Source of the DNA: Pedobacter hiemivivus
GTDB lineage: Bacteria; Bacteroidota; Bacteroidia; Sphingobacteriales; Sphingobacteriaceae
Length of the DNA: 64,000 nucleotides
Assembly: GCF_004331685.1 (NCBI RefSeq)
Contig: NZ_SJSM01000006.1
Span: 124,001 to 188,000 of the forward strand
Direction of reading: 5' to 3'
Shown here in pieces: positions 9,819-17,838 of the stretch. A program made the translations under genes and the position numbers. Each line of letters begins with the position of its first letter. Within the stretch, counting starts at the first letter, position 1. The notes under the pieces are model-generated. The model worked only from the letters and a program-made list of their open reading frames with translations. It was not told the origin of the DNA and made no database searches.

Positions 9819-10862
9819 ATGAAGATCAACTCACTTACGATAACACCTGAAATTTTAAGCATTATTTCGGGCATAGATGAATTTAAAGGTACGTGGAAGG
9901 TATTGGGTAATCTCGCACCTGAACAACTAACCTCTTTAAGAAGAGTCGCTACTATCGAAAGTATAGGATCCTCAACCCGCATAGAAGGTAGTAAGTTAAA
10001 TGACAGGCAAGTAGAAATGCTACTCTCTAATTTACAAATTCAAAAATTTGAAAATCGTGACGAACAGGAAGTTGCGGGTTACGCAGCAGTAATGAGTACC
10101 GTTTTTGAGAATTACCAGGAAATCCCTCTTACTGAAAATTATATACGTCAGTTTCACAGAGATTTACTGAGATATAGTGATAAAGACTCTCGTCATCGTG
10201 GTGAATATAAAAAACATAGTAATCAGGTAGAGGCGTTTAATTCCGGTGGTAAAAGTGTTGGGGTTATTTTTGTTACAGCGAGTCCTTTTGATACACCATT
10301 AAGAATGCAACATTTGGTGGAATGGACAAATGAAACTCTGGCTAATAAATCATTACATCCAATATTGGTTACGGCTATTTTTGTTGTAGAATTTTTAGCC
10401 ATACACCCGTTTCAAGATGGCAATGGAAGACTTTCAAGGGTACTGACTACTTATTTATTGTTATCCACAGGATATGCATATGTGCCATATAGTTCACTTG
10501 AATCAATCATTGAACATAGCAAAGAAGGATATTATCTGGCACTTAGGCAAACTCAGGGAACATTGGAAAATGACGCTCCTGATTGGCAACCTTGGGTATT
10601 GTTTTTCTTGAAAGCCTTATTGAAGCAAAAACAAAGATTGGAGATAAAACTCGAGAAAGAATACTTACTCTTGGGGCAACTTCCACAATTATCTGTAGAT
10701 ATTTTAGAACTGGTAAAATCCAGGGGACAAGTAACTATTAGTAATATTGTTACAATTACCGGGGCTAATAGGAATACGATCAAAAAGCACTTGGAAAATT
10801 TGGCATTACAAAAACAACTTCAAAAACATGGAGTAGGCAAAGGAACCTTCTATACTCGATAA
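9819..10862 (+). CDS. Fic-domain protein (AMP transferase type) with C-terminal winged helix
   Basis: The 347-residue protein carries the full Fic motif HPFQDGNGRLSR at residues 196-207, with catalytic His196 and the phosphate-binding GNGR. The N-terminal helix holds the inhibitory motif STRIEG (52-57), matching (S/T)xxxE(G/N), so this is a self-inhibited class II Fic enzyme. Fic proteins of this kind usually AMPylate a hydroxyl side chain of a target protein. A C-terminal winged-helix segment (about 295-347: VTISNIVTITGANRNTIKKH) suggests DNA binding. It is the only plus-strand gene in locus 1 and lies between a sigma factor gene and its likely FecR gene. The target and any link to the locus are unknown. 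Confidence 0.93.
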   Translation: MKINSLTITPEILSIISGIDEFKGTWKVLGNLAPEQLTSLRRVATIESIGSSTRIEGSKLNDRQVEMLLSNLQIQKFENRDEQEVAGYAAVMSTVFENYQEIPLTENYIRQFHRDLLRYSDKDSRHRGEYKKHSNQVEAFNSGGKSVGVIFVTASPFDTPLRMQHLVEWTNETLANKSLHPILVTAIFVVEFLAIHPFQDGNGRLSRVLTTYLLLSTGYAYVPYSSLESIIEHSKEGYYLALRQTQGTLENDAPDWQPWVLFFLKALLKQKQRLEIKLEKEYLLLGQLPQLSVDILELVKSRGQVTISNIVTITGANRNTIKKHLENLALQKQLQKHGVGKGTFYTR

Positions 10863-10878
10863 ATTCTTTTAGATGGCT

Positions 10879-10922
10879 ATCCCCAATAGTTCTAAACTAA
10901 TCAGGGAAGCTAATGGGGATAA
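10879..10922. terminator. Stem-loop between the convergent Fic and sigma genes
   Basis: TATCCCCA at 10879-10886 pairs with TGGGGATA at 10915-10922, and TAG/CTA pairs just inside. The loop is 24 bases or so. The two genes converge here (stops at 10862 and 10910), so a shared terminator is likely, but no clear T-run is present and the stem overlaps the sigma factor's last codons. Confidence 0.35.
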
Positions 10923-11491
10923 AACAAAATGAATAGCAAGGCCCCATTACGAACCATAAAATCTTTAATCGTTTTAAGTGCCTTTACCATTTGACTGTTT
11001 ACAGTACTGTCTTTAATGCCTAATTTCTCCGCAGCCTGTTTATAGGAATAACCATCCTCTCTGCAAAGTTCATAAATGGCCTTCCGCTTAGGTGGAAGCT
11101 GATTTACCGCCAAACTAATGAACTCACCTGTTTGTTTTCGCTCGGTATATTGCAAACCATCTTCAGATTGATGTATGGCATGTGTAAATAGTTCATCCGA
11201 AATCCAGGTTTCCCTTGATGCTCGTTTAATTACATTTAGCGACAGGTTTCTGGCAATGGTAAAAAGGAAAGCCTGAACAGAGCGGTCTGTTTGAATGCTG
11301 GCGGCATGTTCCCATAATTTAACAAAAGTATCTTGAGTGATGTCTTCAGCAAGTGCAGGAGATTTAAGAATTCCCAAGGCATAGGCATAGATCTTCTTTA
11401 CATACAAGTTGTACAACTGCGAAAATGCTTTTGGATCTTGTAGTTTAAGTTTTTCTAATAATTCTATTTCCCTACCGACAGACAACCTCAT
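10910..11491 (-). CDS. ECF-type RNA polymerase sigma-70 factor (locus 1)
   Basis: The 193-residue protein has region 2 (AFSQLYNLYVKKIYAYALGI and DITQDTFVKLWEHA) and region 4 with a helix-turn-helix (YSKQ-like EDGYSYKQAAEKLGIKDSTV). ECF sigma factors of this class direct polymerase to the matching susC promoter once FecR releases them. A fecR gene with a SusC/SusD pair lies about 1.2 kb downstream on the same strand, so this is the likely regulator of locus 1. The intervening Fic gene on the other strand is unusual. Start ATG at 11491 follows a good promoter box with almost no leader. Confidence 0.93.
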   Translation of the reverse strand: MRLSVGREIELLEKLKLQDPKAFSQLYNLYVKKIYAYALGILKSPALAEDITQDTFVKLWEHAASIQTDRSVQAFLFTIARNLSLNVIKRASRETWISDELFTHAIHQSEDGLQYTERKQTGEFISLAVNQLPPKRKAIYELCREDGYSYKQAAEKLGIKDSTVNSQMVKALKTIKDFMVRNGALLFILFYPH

Positions 11492-11497
11492 GTTCTA

Positions 11498-11529
11498 CAA
11501 ATTTAGTAGATTTTATCTCAGAATCTCAA
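11498..11529 (-). promoter_or_regulatory. Candidate promoter of the locus 1 sigma gene
   Basis: On the minus strand TTG (11527-11529), then a 21-base spacer, then TAAATTTG (11498-11505), close to the Bacteroidota form TTG-N19-TAnnTTTG. The expected start of transcription falls at the ATG, so the message may be nearly leaderless. Confidence 0.45.
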
Positions 11530-11635
11530 TCTTTCGATTATTAATGGGAAAGTTACAAAATTTTAACACGATTAAGAAAATGAGGGATTAAATTGAAGGG
11601 GGCAATTGCCGGACATAGGAAGAAAAAAATAATTT

Positions 11636-13351
11636 TTAATTGTATGCCTTAACTAACTGCAGAATAAGTGCTGTGGGCATCACAAGGCCGCTTACTCTAC
11701 TGTAACGGGCAATATTTATTCCATAGAAATGTCCTTTCGCGTCAAATACAGGCCCCCCGCACTGCTCTGGCCTCAAGATGGCATCATGTGAGAATACCTT
11801 ACTGAACCCATCACGCCTGAAACTTTTCCCTCCTGCAAAATTCTCCGCAGGATGGTTAAAACTGATTTGAGGCATTGTTCCCAGGGTAACTTCCCTGATC
11901 AGGATGGTATCTTTTAAGGGCTCACTATTTTTACGAGTTATTTTAAGGGCGATTTTATCCCCCGGCCAATATTTCTGGTAAGCACTGATAAAATCAAATG
12001 GCTGGATGATGTTTATTTTATCAATACCAGCAATATGATCTCCAGGCTGCAAGTCAGCTTTGCTGGCAGGTGAACCAGGGTTTATGCCGGTTATGGTTAG
12101 TTTACCTTCGTTAAATCCAATTCCAGCACCCAGGTACCCTGCACTGCTCATTTTAGGCAATTCAAATGCAGCGCTACCGATGACACTAATTTTATAAGTA
12201 TTATTGGATTGCGGCGAGATTAAAAATTCCCCCAACTGGTTAAGTGTCAAAGTATCGGAATTTAGTGCCGACAATTTTATACCTCCTTTAAGTTTAACAG
12301 CAGTGGAAAGCAAAACCAGATCATTATTTCTGTCCCGGGCAATAACTGTGGCGGCAACTTCTTTTCCATCAAGCTCAATGACTGGATTTTGTCCAACCAA
12401 AGAACTTTTGCTGACTAAAAGGCTGCGGTTTTTAAGTTTATTGTTTAAAGGAGAACCGTCAGCTTGAATCAGCGTGGCCTGTATTGTTTGCAATTTACCA
12501 TCCAGCAGGCTTTTGAGCAGACAGACAGTCCCCTGGAGTTTAGCTGCATTTTTCCCGAAACTGATCTCCGGTGTTTCCAGTCCCGGTAATCCTGTAAGCT
12601 CCGCAGCGATTGGATCTATGCCAATCTCATCTTCCAAAGCGGGAAATGCTTTATAAGTTTCTGTTTTATTTAATGCGGTCCAGTATTTTCGGTAAAGATC
12701 AACCGGGACCTCAAAGTTATCCTGCTCGCCAACATCAATTGCGCTATGCAGACCGATTAATCGGCCATGGTAATCGAACAGCGGACCTCCGGAATCTCCC
12801 GGTTCCATGATACAGGTGGAGGTAATGAAGCCGTGTTTATTTAGTACTTCAGCCACATAGCCAAAGCGTACCATAGGCAGGGATTGGTTAAGACTCTCAG
12901 GATAGGCTATACTGATACAGGGTTCGTGTTTTTTCAGGCTCGACGACCAGCCCATCTCTGCATAGGGCCATGTCCCTTGCTCGATGATCTTCATCATCGC
13001 CACGTCGGGAACCGAGGTATTGCCTTCCAGCTCGATTTCGCCCAAGCCCCGGGCAATATGCTCCGATCCATCCGGGAACATAACTTTGTAGGTAGCACCA
13101 GGCTTGTTTACGTGTGCAGCCGTAAGGATATGCCCGCTTGCGCTGACAACAACGCCACTGAATTGTCCACCGGTCCGGATTTGCTTTTCTATATCATAAC
13201 CCCACATCCTGACACTTGCCGCAGATGCCTTTTGAATGGCTTTTTGCATGGTAATCGTTAAACGGTCGGGATTGAATTTTTGTGCATAGGCATTGCTACC
13301 TGTTCCTGTGATTAGGAACAGTGTAGCAATACAAATAAGAAATTTTGTCAT
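11636..13351 (-). CDS. Exported trypsin-like serine protease with PDZ domain and degenerate second protease domain
   Basis: I chose the ATG at 13351 (MTKFLICIATLFLITGTG), which gives a good signal peptide and clears the fucosidase gene by 10 bp. The 571-residue protein has an HtrA-like domain with the triad His80 (ILTAAHV), Asp116 (PDVAMMKI) and Ser187 (PGDSGGPLFD). A second trypsin-like fold follows. Its His position reads Ser (LLVSKSSL), its Asp motif is RNNDLVLLS, a PDZ domain (about 405-480: GYLGAGIGFNEGKLTITGIN) is inserted in it, and its nucleophile motif reads EQCGGPVFD with Cys531 in place of Ser. So one domain looks active and the second looks inactive. It is the last gene of locus 2. 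The substrate is unknown. Confidence 0.85.
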   Translation of the reverse strand: MTKFLICIATLFLITGTGSNAYAQKFNPDRLTITMQKAIQKASAASVRMWGYDIEKQIRTGGQFSGVVVSASGHILTAAHVNKPGATYKVMFPDGSEHIARGLGEIELEGNTSVPDVAMMKIIEQGTWPYAEMGWSSSLKKHEPCISIAYPESLNQSLPMVRFGYVAEVLNKHGFITSTCIMEPGDSGGPLFDYHGRLIGLHSAIDVGEQDNFEVPVDLYRKYWTALNKTETYKAFPALEDEIGIDPIAAELTGLPGLETPEISFGKNAAKLQGTVCLLKSLLDGKLQTIQATLIQADGSPLNNKLKNRSLLVSKSSLVGQNPVIELDGKEVAATVIARDRNNDLVLLSTAVKLKGGIKLSALNSDTLTLNQLGEFLISPQSNNTYKISVIGSAAFELPKMSSAGYLGAGIGFNEGKLTITGINPGSPASKADLQPGDHIAGIDKINIIQPFDFISAYQKYWPGDKIALKITRKNSEPLKDTILIREVTLGTMPQISFNHPAENFAGGKSFRRDGFSKVFSHDAILRPEQCGGPVFDAKGHFYGINIARYSRVSGLVMPTALILQLVKAYN

Positions 13352-13361
13352 ATTACAGGTT

Positions 13362-14774
13362 TTACCTTCTCTCGTTGAATACTCCGAATTCCGCAATCGA
13401 AGGAACGCTATCAAACGACAGATATTTAATCCTCACCTTATTCCCCCAGATACGGCCGAAACGGTGTATTAAGATTCTCGATTTGCTTTTCCCTTCGGCT
13501 AAAGGATGCCATGAACTGTTAGCAAAATACTCGATAGTATAGGATACCTGATCAGATTTTGCCTGGGTAATTACAATCGCGTTAAAGGCCGTTTCTTTGA
13601 TAAGGTCGACCTCAAACCAAGGGTTTTTAACTGTCGGGTGCGAGGTCCAGTTAGAGCTGAAATCATCATCAACAGCAAAGTCCATGATGGACATGTCCCA
13701 GCTCCAGCTTCCGTTGGCCGGCTTTCTTTTGGCCAGATTCGACGAAATAACAGGTGCTTCTGCCGCAGGAAATTTAGGAAATCCGCCGATTGGTTTATAT
13801 AGTTTACCCATTTCACGCAATGCAACAAGGGCATTGTCGTCAATTAAACCATCACGGTTAGGGGCCACGTTGAGGATGAAATTGCAATAAACCTGGTTGT
13901 AAGGAACAGCATTTTCATTTATCATTTTCTCAGGAGACTTGACTGCTGTGATTGGAAAAGATGTTTTCCAAAACCAGTTTTCCTGTAGGGGTAAACACGC
14001 CAGGGCAGGTAATTTATTGTGCTCTTTAGAGATGTGCTGACCGGCACCTTGCTCATACGATTTAATATCGGTGTAAAACAAAGCTTCAGTCGGGTATTTG
14101 GCCGCATTTAAATCCATCACCAAACAGTTTGGCTGTATGGACTTTATTAAATTGTAAATCTCTTCAAAAGGGACATCATCGTAGGAAATTCTGGACCATG
14201 GTGCGTCCCATCCATCAATAACCAAAGCAGAGATTTCACCATAATTAGTCAGCAACTCGGTGAGTTGGTCTTTGACCATTTTGATATGTGCCGGGCTAAT
14301 TTGGCCTGGACGAAGTTTATGGTGTGTATCTAAAATAGAATAATACAACATCACCTTCAATCCTGCTTTACGAAAAGAAGTTACGTATTCTTTAACCACA
14401 TCCCGTTTCAAGGGACTGTTCATCACATTATAATCTGTCGTTTTAGTATCCCATATAGCAAATCCGCTATGGTGTTTGGTTGTTAAACAACCATAAGACA
14501 TATTTGCGGATTTAGCGGCTTTAGCCCATTGATCTGTATTAAGTTTTTTAGGGTTAAAGATTTCGGGAGATGCATCTGGATCCGCCCAATCATCGTTCAT
14601 ATAGGTAGGGATGTTGTAATGGATAAACATCCCGAATCCAAGGTCGACAAAAGCTTGTTGCAACTGTTGAAGTGGGCGCTGATCCATACTGCTTTGCGCG
14701 AAGGCACCATTTATAGAAGGAGCACCGCCAAAAGCGCATAGGAATGCGACAACAACTAAGAGTTTACATTTCAT
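13362..14774 (-). CDS. GH29 alpha-L-fucosidase with C-terminal discoidin-like domain (locus 2)
   Basis: The 470-residue protein has a signal peptide (cut near AFA-QSS) and a GH29 barrel. Recognisable pieces are LGFGMFIHYNIPTY (45-58), FNPKKLNTDQWAKAAKSA, TTKHHSGFAIWDT (98-110), a strand LTELLTNYGEISALVIDGW whose Asp187 fits the catalytic nucleophile, and FILNVAPNRDGLID. About 110 residues at the end resemble an F5/8 type C (discoidin) fold. It would release alpha-linked L-fucose from glycans in the periplasm or at the surface. It differs from common GH29 sequences (HYN for HWG, HHSGF for HHDGF), so its specificity may be unusual. It sits inside locus 2. Confidence 0.87.
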   Translation of the reverse strand: MKCKLLVVVAFLCAFGGAPSINGAFAQSSMDQRPLQQLQQAFVDLGFGMFIHYNIPTYMNDDWADPDASPEIFNPKKLNTDQWAKAAKSANMSYGCLTTKHHSGFAIWDTKTTDYNVMNSPLKRDVVKEYVTSFRKAGLKVMLYYSILDTHHKLRPGQISPAHIKMVKDQLTELLTNYGEISALVIDGWDAPWSRISYDDVPFEEIYNLIKSIQPNCLVMDLNAAKYPTEALFYTDIKSYEQGAGQHISKEHNKLPALACLPLQENWFWKTSFPITAVKSPEKMINENAVPYNQVYCNFILNVAPNRDGLIDDNALVALREMGKLYKPIGGFPKFPAAEAPVISSNLAKRKPANGSWSWDMSIMDFAVDDDFSSNWTSHPTVKNPWFEVDLIKETAFNAIVITQAKSDQVSYTIEYFANSSWHPLAEGKSKSRILIHRFGRIWGNKVRIKYLSFDSVPSIAEFGVFNERR

Positions 14775-14794
14775 ATTGTGTGTTCACTGAAAAT

Positions 14795-16660
14795 TTAGAT
14801 TTTGATGTCAACCATTTTTTTGCCGGGCGGGAAGCACTTATTTTCGTCACAAGTCTGGTAAGACATGCCGCAGCTGATTGCCGAGCCTGGCTTTACATTT
14901 ACAAGACTCAATTCTATGGAAAACGTAGCCTTGTCGTCAAAGATAAATACGCCTTCATATCCGGGAAACGGAACGGATGGAGAAGATTGCCACTCCCCTT
15001 TAATGCTTACGCCTTCTGGCAGTTCCAGAAGTACTTTTACGGGTATGAAGGGGCTATCATCAGGAAGAAGCGCATAGGTATGCCAGCCTTTTAAGATGGC
15101 TGCATCGATATAAAGCCTTGCGGTGTTGGTATTTTGTCCGTAAACCAGTTTCGCCGAAACTGCTACCGGGTCTTCAATTGTAGACCCGGTAATTTGGGCC
15201 GAAGTTTTCTCAGTGAGACTTACTGATGCACTTTTGTTTTGCTGCCCGGATTGACCAAAGGTGTTCACGATAAATTTAAACCCAGCAGCCTCGGTAAAGA
15301 AAAGCTTTTGTTTATTGGTATTAAACCAATTTCTCCATTCTGCCGCTGTGGCAAAGCTTTCGTTAGTATAACGCAAGAGTACGCGTCTTGCCATTGCTTC
15401 ATCCTGCTTTCTTTCCAACATTGTAATGCAATGTTCCAGTATGGCTGGCTTGCGATTGGATTTCTTCATTTGAGCTGCATCCGCATCCAATTGTAAAGCA
15501 TAGGCATTGGCAGGATAGAAATACTCATAGTTTTCTCGGAAGTATTGGTGATATAGTGCGGTATTGGTGCCGAACTTCGCAAATAGCGCGTCACCCGCTT
15601 GCGTCTTCAGGTAGTCTTCAAAGCTTTCCATTGCATTGGTAACCGGCATTTTAAGAAATTGCTCATTACCTTTACCAATATCTTCTCCGGCATCCTTTTT
15701 ATCTCTGAGTTCTTTTTGTAGTTTAAGCAGCCTTTCGTTTCCTACCTTCCGGGACACGATTGCTTTGTCATACAGCGCTCTGCTTATCCGATAGATTTTT
15801 TCATCTATGCTGGTACGGGTTTCGATCTGCACTTTTTTGACGATGGCGGGCTTATGATCGTATTTTTTTATATAACAAACAGTGTTTACAAATACATCTT
15901 TCGCCTCATTGGTCATGTAATCTGGAGATCCTGAGAAGCCCCACATGAAGTAATTTCCTTGCCTGCCCAGTGCTACTGCTTCGGCATTTTTCAGGCATAC
16001 ACCCCCTGAAATCACCTCCGCATCCGGAGAGTCTTCAAACCCTTCACCATGCGAGACCATGCCGATCAGGTATTTTTGACCTGCGGGAAGATCTCCTTTT
16101 ACCACTTGCCACATCGGCATGCTTTTTGGCGTTTTCGCACCTTGGTGTCCGTTGAAAAATGAACCCGGAGTGGGTTTGTTCTGCATCGTCAATTTAACTT
16201 TGTTAGGAGCATTGAAGATGGCATGTGTGGTTTTGATGTTGAGGGCTTCATCATCCAGGCACTGGCAGTACCAATCGAACTTAAGGCCTATAGGCAACCC
16301 AACGTTGGGTGCCATAGCATGCATTAGGATCATCGGACGACTGAAATCAGCTGGCAGTTTTACCGGGCCAGCATCCATGATCGTGACATCCACTCCATTA
16401 GACATCTCTGCAGTGTAGTCGCGTACATCCACAGTTTTGACTTCCTGAAAGTGGCTCTCTAAAAAAGCTTTGAAATCCGCCATTCGAGTCTGGTACATTT
16501 TGGCGACCACAGTGGCGGAGGTACTATAATAGACCACATCAGCTGGCATTGGTTTCTCGGGCTTGTAACCTACGTACAATACCTTTAGCAGAATTTTCTC
16601 CTTAGCAAACGCCTGCTGCATCGTCAGCAACACCAACGCGATCGTGAATAGTTTCTTCAT
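14795..16660 (-). CDS. Exported protein ending in a DsbD-alpha-type redox domain
   Basis: The 621-residue protein has a signal peptide (MKKLFTIALVLLTMQQAFA). The C-terminal 120 residues match the thiol-disulfide interchange DsbD N-terminal (alpha) domain: GWHTYALLPDDSPFIPVKV, then Cys597, Cys604 and Cys609 (SCGMSYQTCDENKCFPPG). Residues 25-270 form a separate domain ending in NYFMWGFSGSPDYMTNEAKD, which resembles a ThuA/class I amidotransferase-like fold, though I am unsure of this. The middle is helical. Its ATG overlaps the TlpA stop codon (TAATG), so translation is coupled. The pair probably works in periplasmic disulfide reduction for locus 2. There is no membrane-spanning DsbD part. Confidence 0.75.
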   Translation of the reverse strand: MKKLFTIALVLLTMQQAFAKEKILLKVLYVGYKPEKPMPADVVYYSTSATVVAKMYQTRMADFKAFLESHFQEVKTVDVRDYTAEMSNGVDVTIMDAGPVKLPADFSRPMILMHAMAPNVGLPIGLKFDWYCQCLDDEALNIKTTHAIFNAPNKVKLTMQNKPTPGSFFNGHQGAKTPKSMPMWQVVKGDLPAGQKYLIGMVSHGEGFEDSPDAEVISGGVCLKNAEAVALGRQGNYFMWGFSGSPDYMTNEAKDVFVNTVCYIKKYDHKPAIVKKVQIETRTSIDEKIYRISRALYDKAIVSRKVGNERLLKLQKELRDKKDAGEDIGKGNEQFLKMPVTNAMESFEDYLKTQAGDALFAKFGTNTALYHQYFRENYEYFYPANAYALQLDADAAQMKKSNRKPAILEHCITMLERKQDEAMARRVLLRYTNESFATAAEWRNWFNTNKQKLFFTEAAGFKFIVNTFGQSGQQNKSASVSLTEKTSAQITGSTIEDPVAVSAKLVYGQNTNTARLYIDAAILKGWHTYALLPDDSPFIPVKVLLELPEGVSIKGEWQSSPSVPFPGYEGVFIFDDKATFSIELSLVNVKPGSAISCGMSYQTCDENKCFPPGKKMVDIKI

Positions 16661-17802
16661 TAGTTCATCAATTCAGCTAATTTTTTATTCAGGGCCTCAC
16701 CCATCAGGTGGGAACCGATGATCTTGCCTTCAGGGTTGACCAGGAAATTTGCAGGAACGCCTGAGATACCATAGACCTTGCGGGCTTCATTATCCCAGCC
16801 TTTGAGGTCAGAGATTTGTGGCCATGTTAGTCCGTCTTTTTTGATTGCTTCCAACCATTTAGCTTTGTCGCTATCTACGGATACACCCAGGATTTCGAAT
16901 CCTTTGTCTTTAAATGAAGCATACTGCTTCAGCAAATTCGGACTTTCCGCACGACATGGGGAACACCAGCTGGCCCAAAATTCTATCAGCACATATTTGC
17001 CTTTAAAGTCAGCTAATGAAACGGATTTGCCGTTGACATCCTGCTGTGTAAAATTGGGTGCATTAACGCCTATGGCAGTGACAATGTGTCCATTTAATAG
17101 TTTGTATAGTCCCTGGCCGGTATACGACAAGCGTAATGGCTCACTTAGTTTATTAAACAAAGGCAATACAATATCTGGCTTCACACCGTATCCACTTACA
17201 GATTCTGACAATGCTTGCAACGCAAAGTAAGAATTAGGATTATTTTTTGCGAACAGCAACATTTTTTGTCCGCGTGAAATTCTCAATGCCTGCACTTGCT
17301 TATCCAGCGTCTTGAAATAAGCTGTATCTTTTTGCTGCTCAGGATTCGCCCTGTTGATAGCAACATTGGCATTGTGATGTACAGTCATTACTGTAGGGCC
17401 AACTTGTTGATCAAAAGCCAGCATTTCGTTATAGACTTTGGAACCAGTCCATTTTGCATTGTAGAGCGAGTCTGCCGAATTGATCTGTATCTTTTCTTTG
17501 CCAAAGTTGACATAAACCACATCTCCTAAGCCTTTGGTTCCGTAGATCTCTTTGTCGCGGATGCCTTCACGGGAAAGCGTCATTCTTGAATTAGCAATCC
17601 CCGCTATATTCCCGGTAAATTTAAACGCCCCATTTACAAGCGTTGCGGAATCTAATTTCCCTTCTTCTTCTGAGTTATAATCAATATACATCTTTGCAGG
17701 TGCATTAAGGTTTCCTATTTTACCAGTAATCGTAAAATTAGGTGTTTGTGCCATGCCCAAAAAAGGTGCTATGACAGCAATTATCAATAGTTTAATTTTC
17801 AT
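16660..17802 (-). CDS. TlpA-family disulfide reductase with N-terminal DUF4369 (locus 2)
   Basis: The 380-residue protein has a signal peptide (MKIKLLIIAVIAPFLGMAQ), a DUF4369 beta domain (about 20-125: FTITGKIGNLNAPAKMYIDY), a helical linker and a thioredoxin domain with active site WASWCSPC (Cys280 and Cys283) and cis-proline SGVPANF. TlpA proteins reduce disulfides of exported proteins. It overlaps the DsbD-alpha gene downstream by one base and follows the PKD-like lipoprotein gene after 36 bp. A fragment of a related gene lies at 27482-27720. Confidence 0.92.
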   Translation of the reverse strand: MKIKLLIIAVIAPFLGMAQTPNFTITGKIGNLNAPAKMYIDYNSEEEGKLDSATLVNGAFKFTGNIAGIANSRMTLSREGIRDKEIYGTKGLGDVVYVNFGKEKIQINSADSLYNAKWTGSKVYNEMLAFDQQVGPTVMTVHHNANVAINRANPEQQKDTAYFKTLDKQVQALRISRGQKMLLFAKNNPNSYFALQALSESVSGYGVKPDIVLPLFNKLSEPLRLSYTGQGLYKLLNGHIVTAIGVNAPNFTQQDVNGKSVSLADFKGKYVLIEFWASWCSPCRAESPNLLKQYASFKDKGFEILGVSVDSDKAKWLEAIKKDGLTWPQISDLKGWDNEARKVYGISGVPANFLVNPEGKIIGSHLMGEALNKKLAELMN

Positions 17803-17838
17803 TAGTGTTATCTGTCTAATTATTCAAATCTGATTTTG

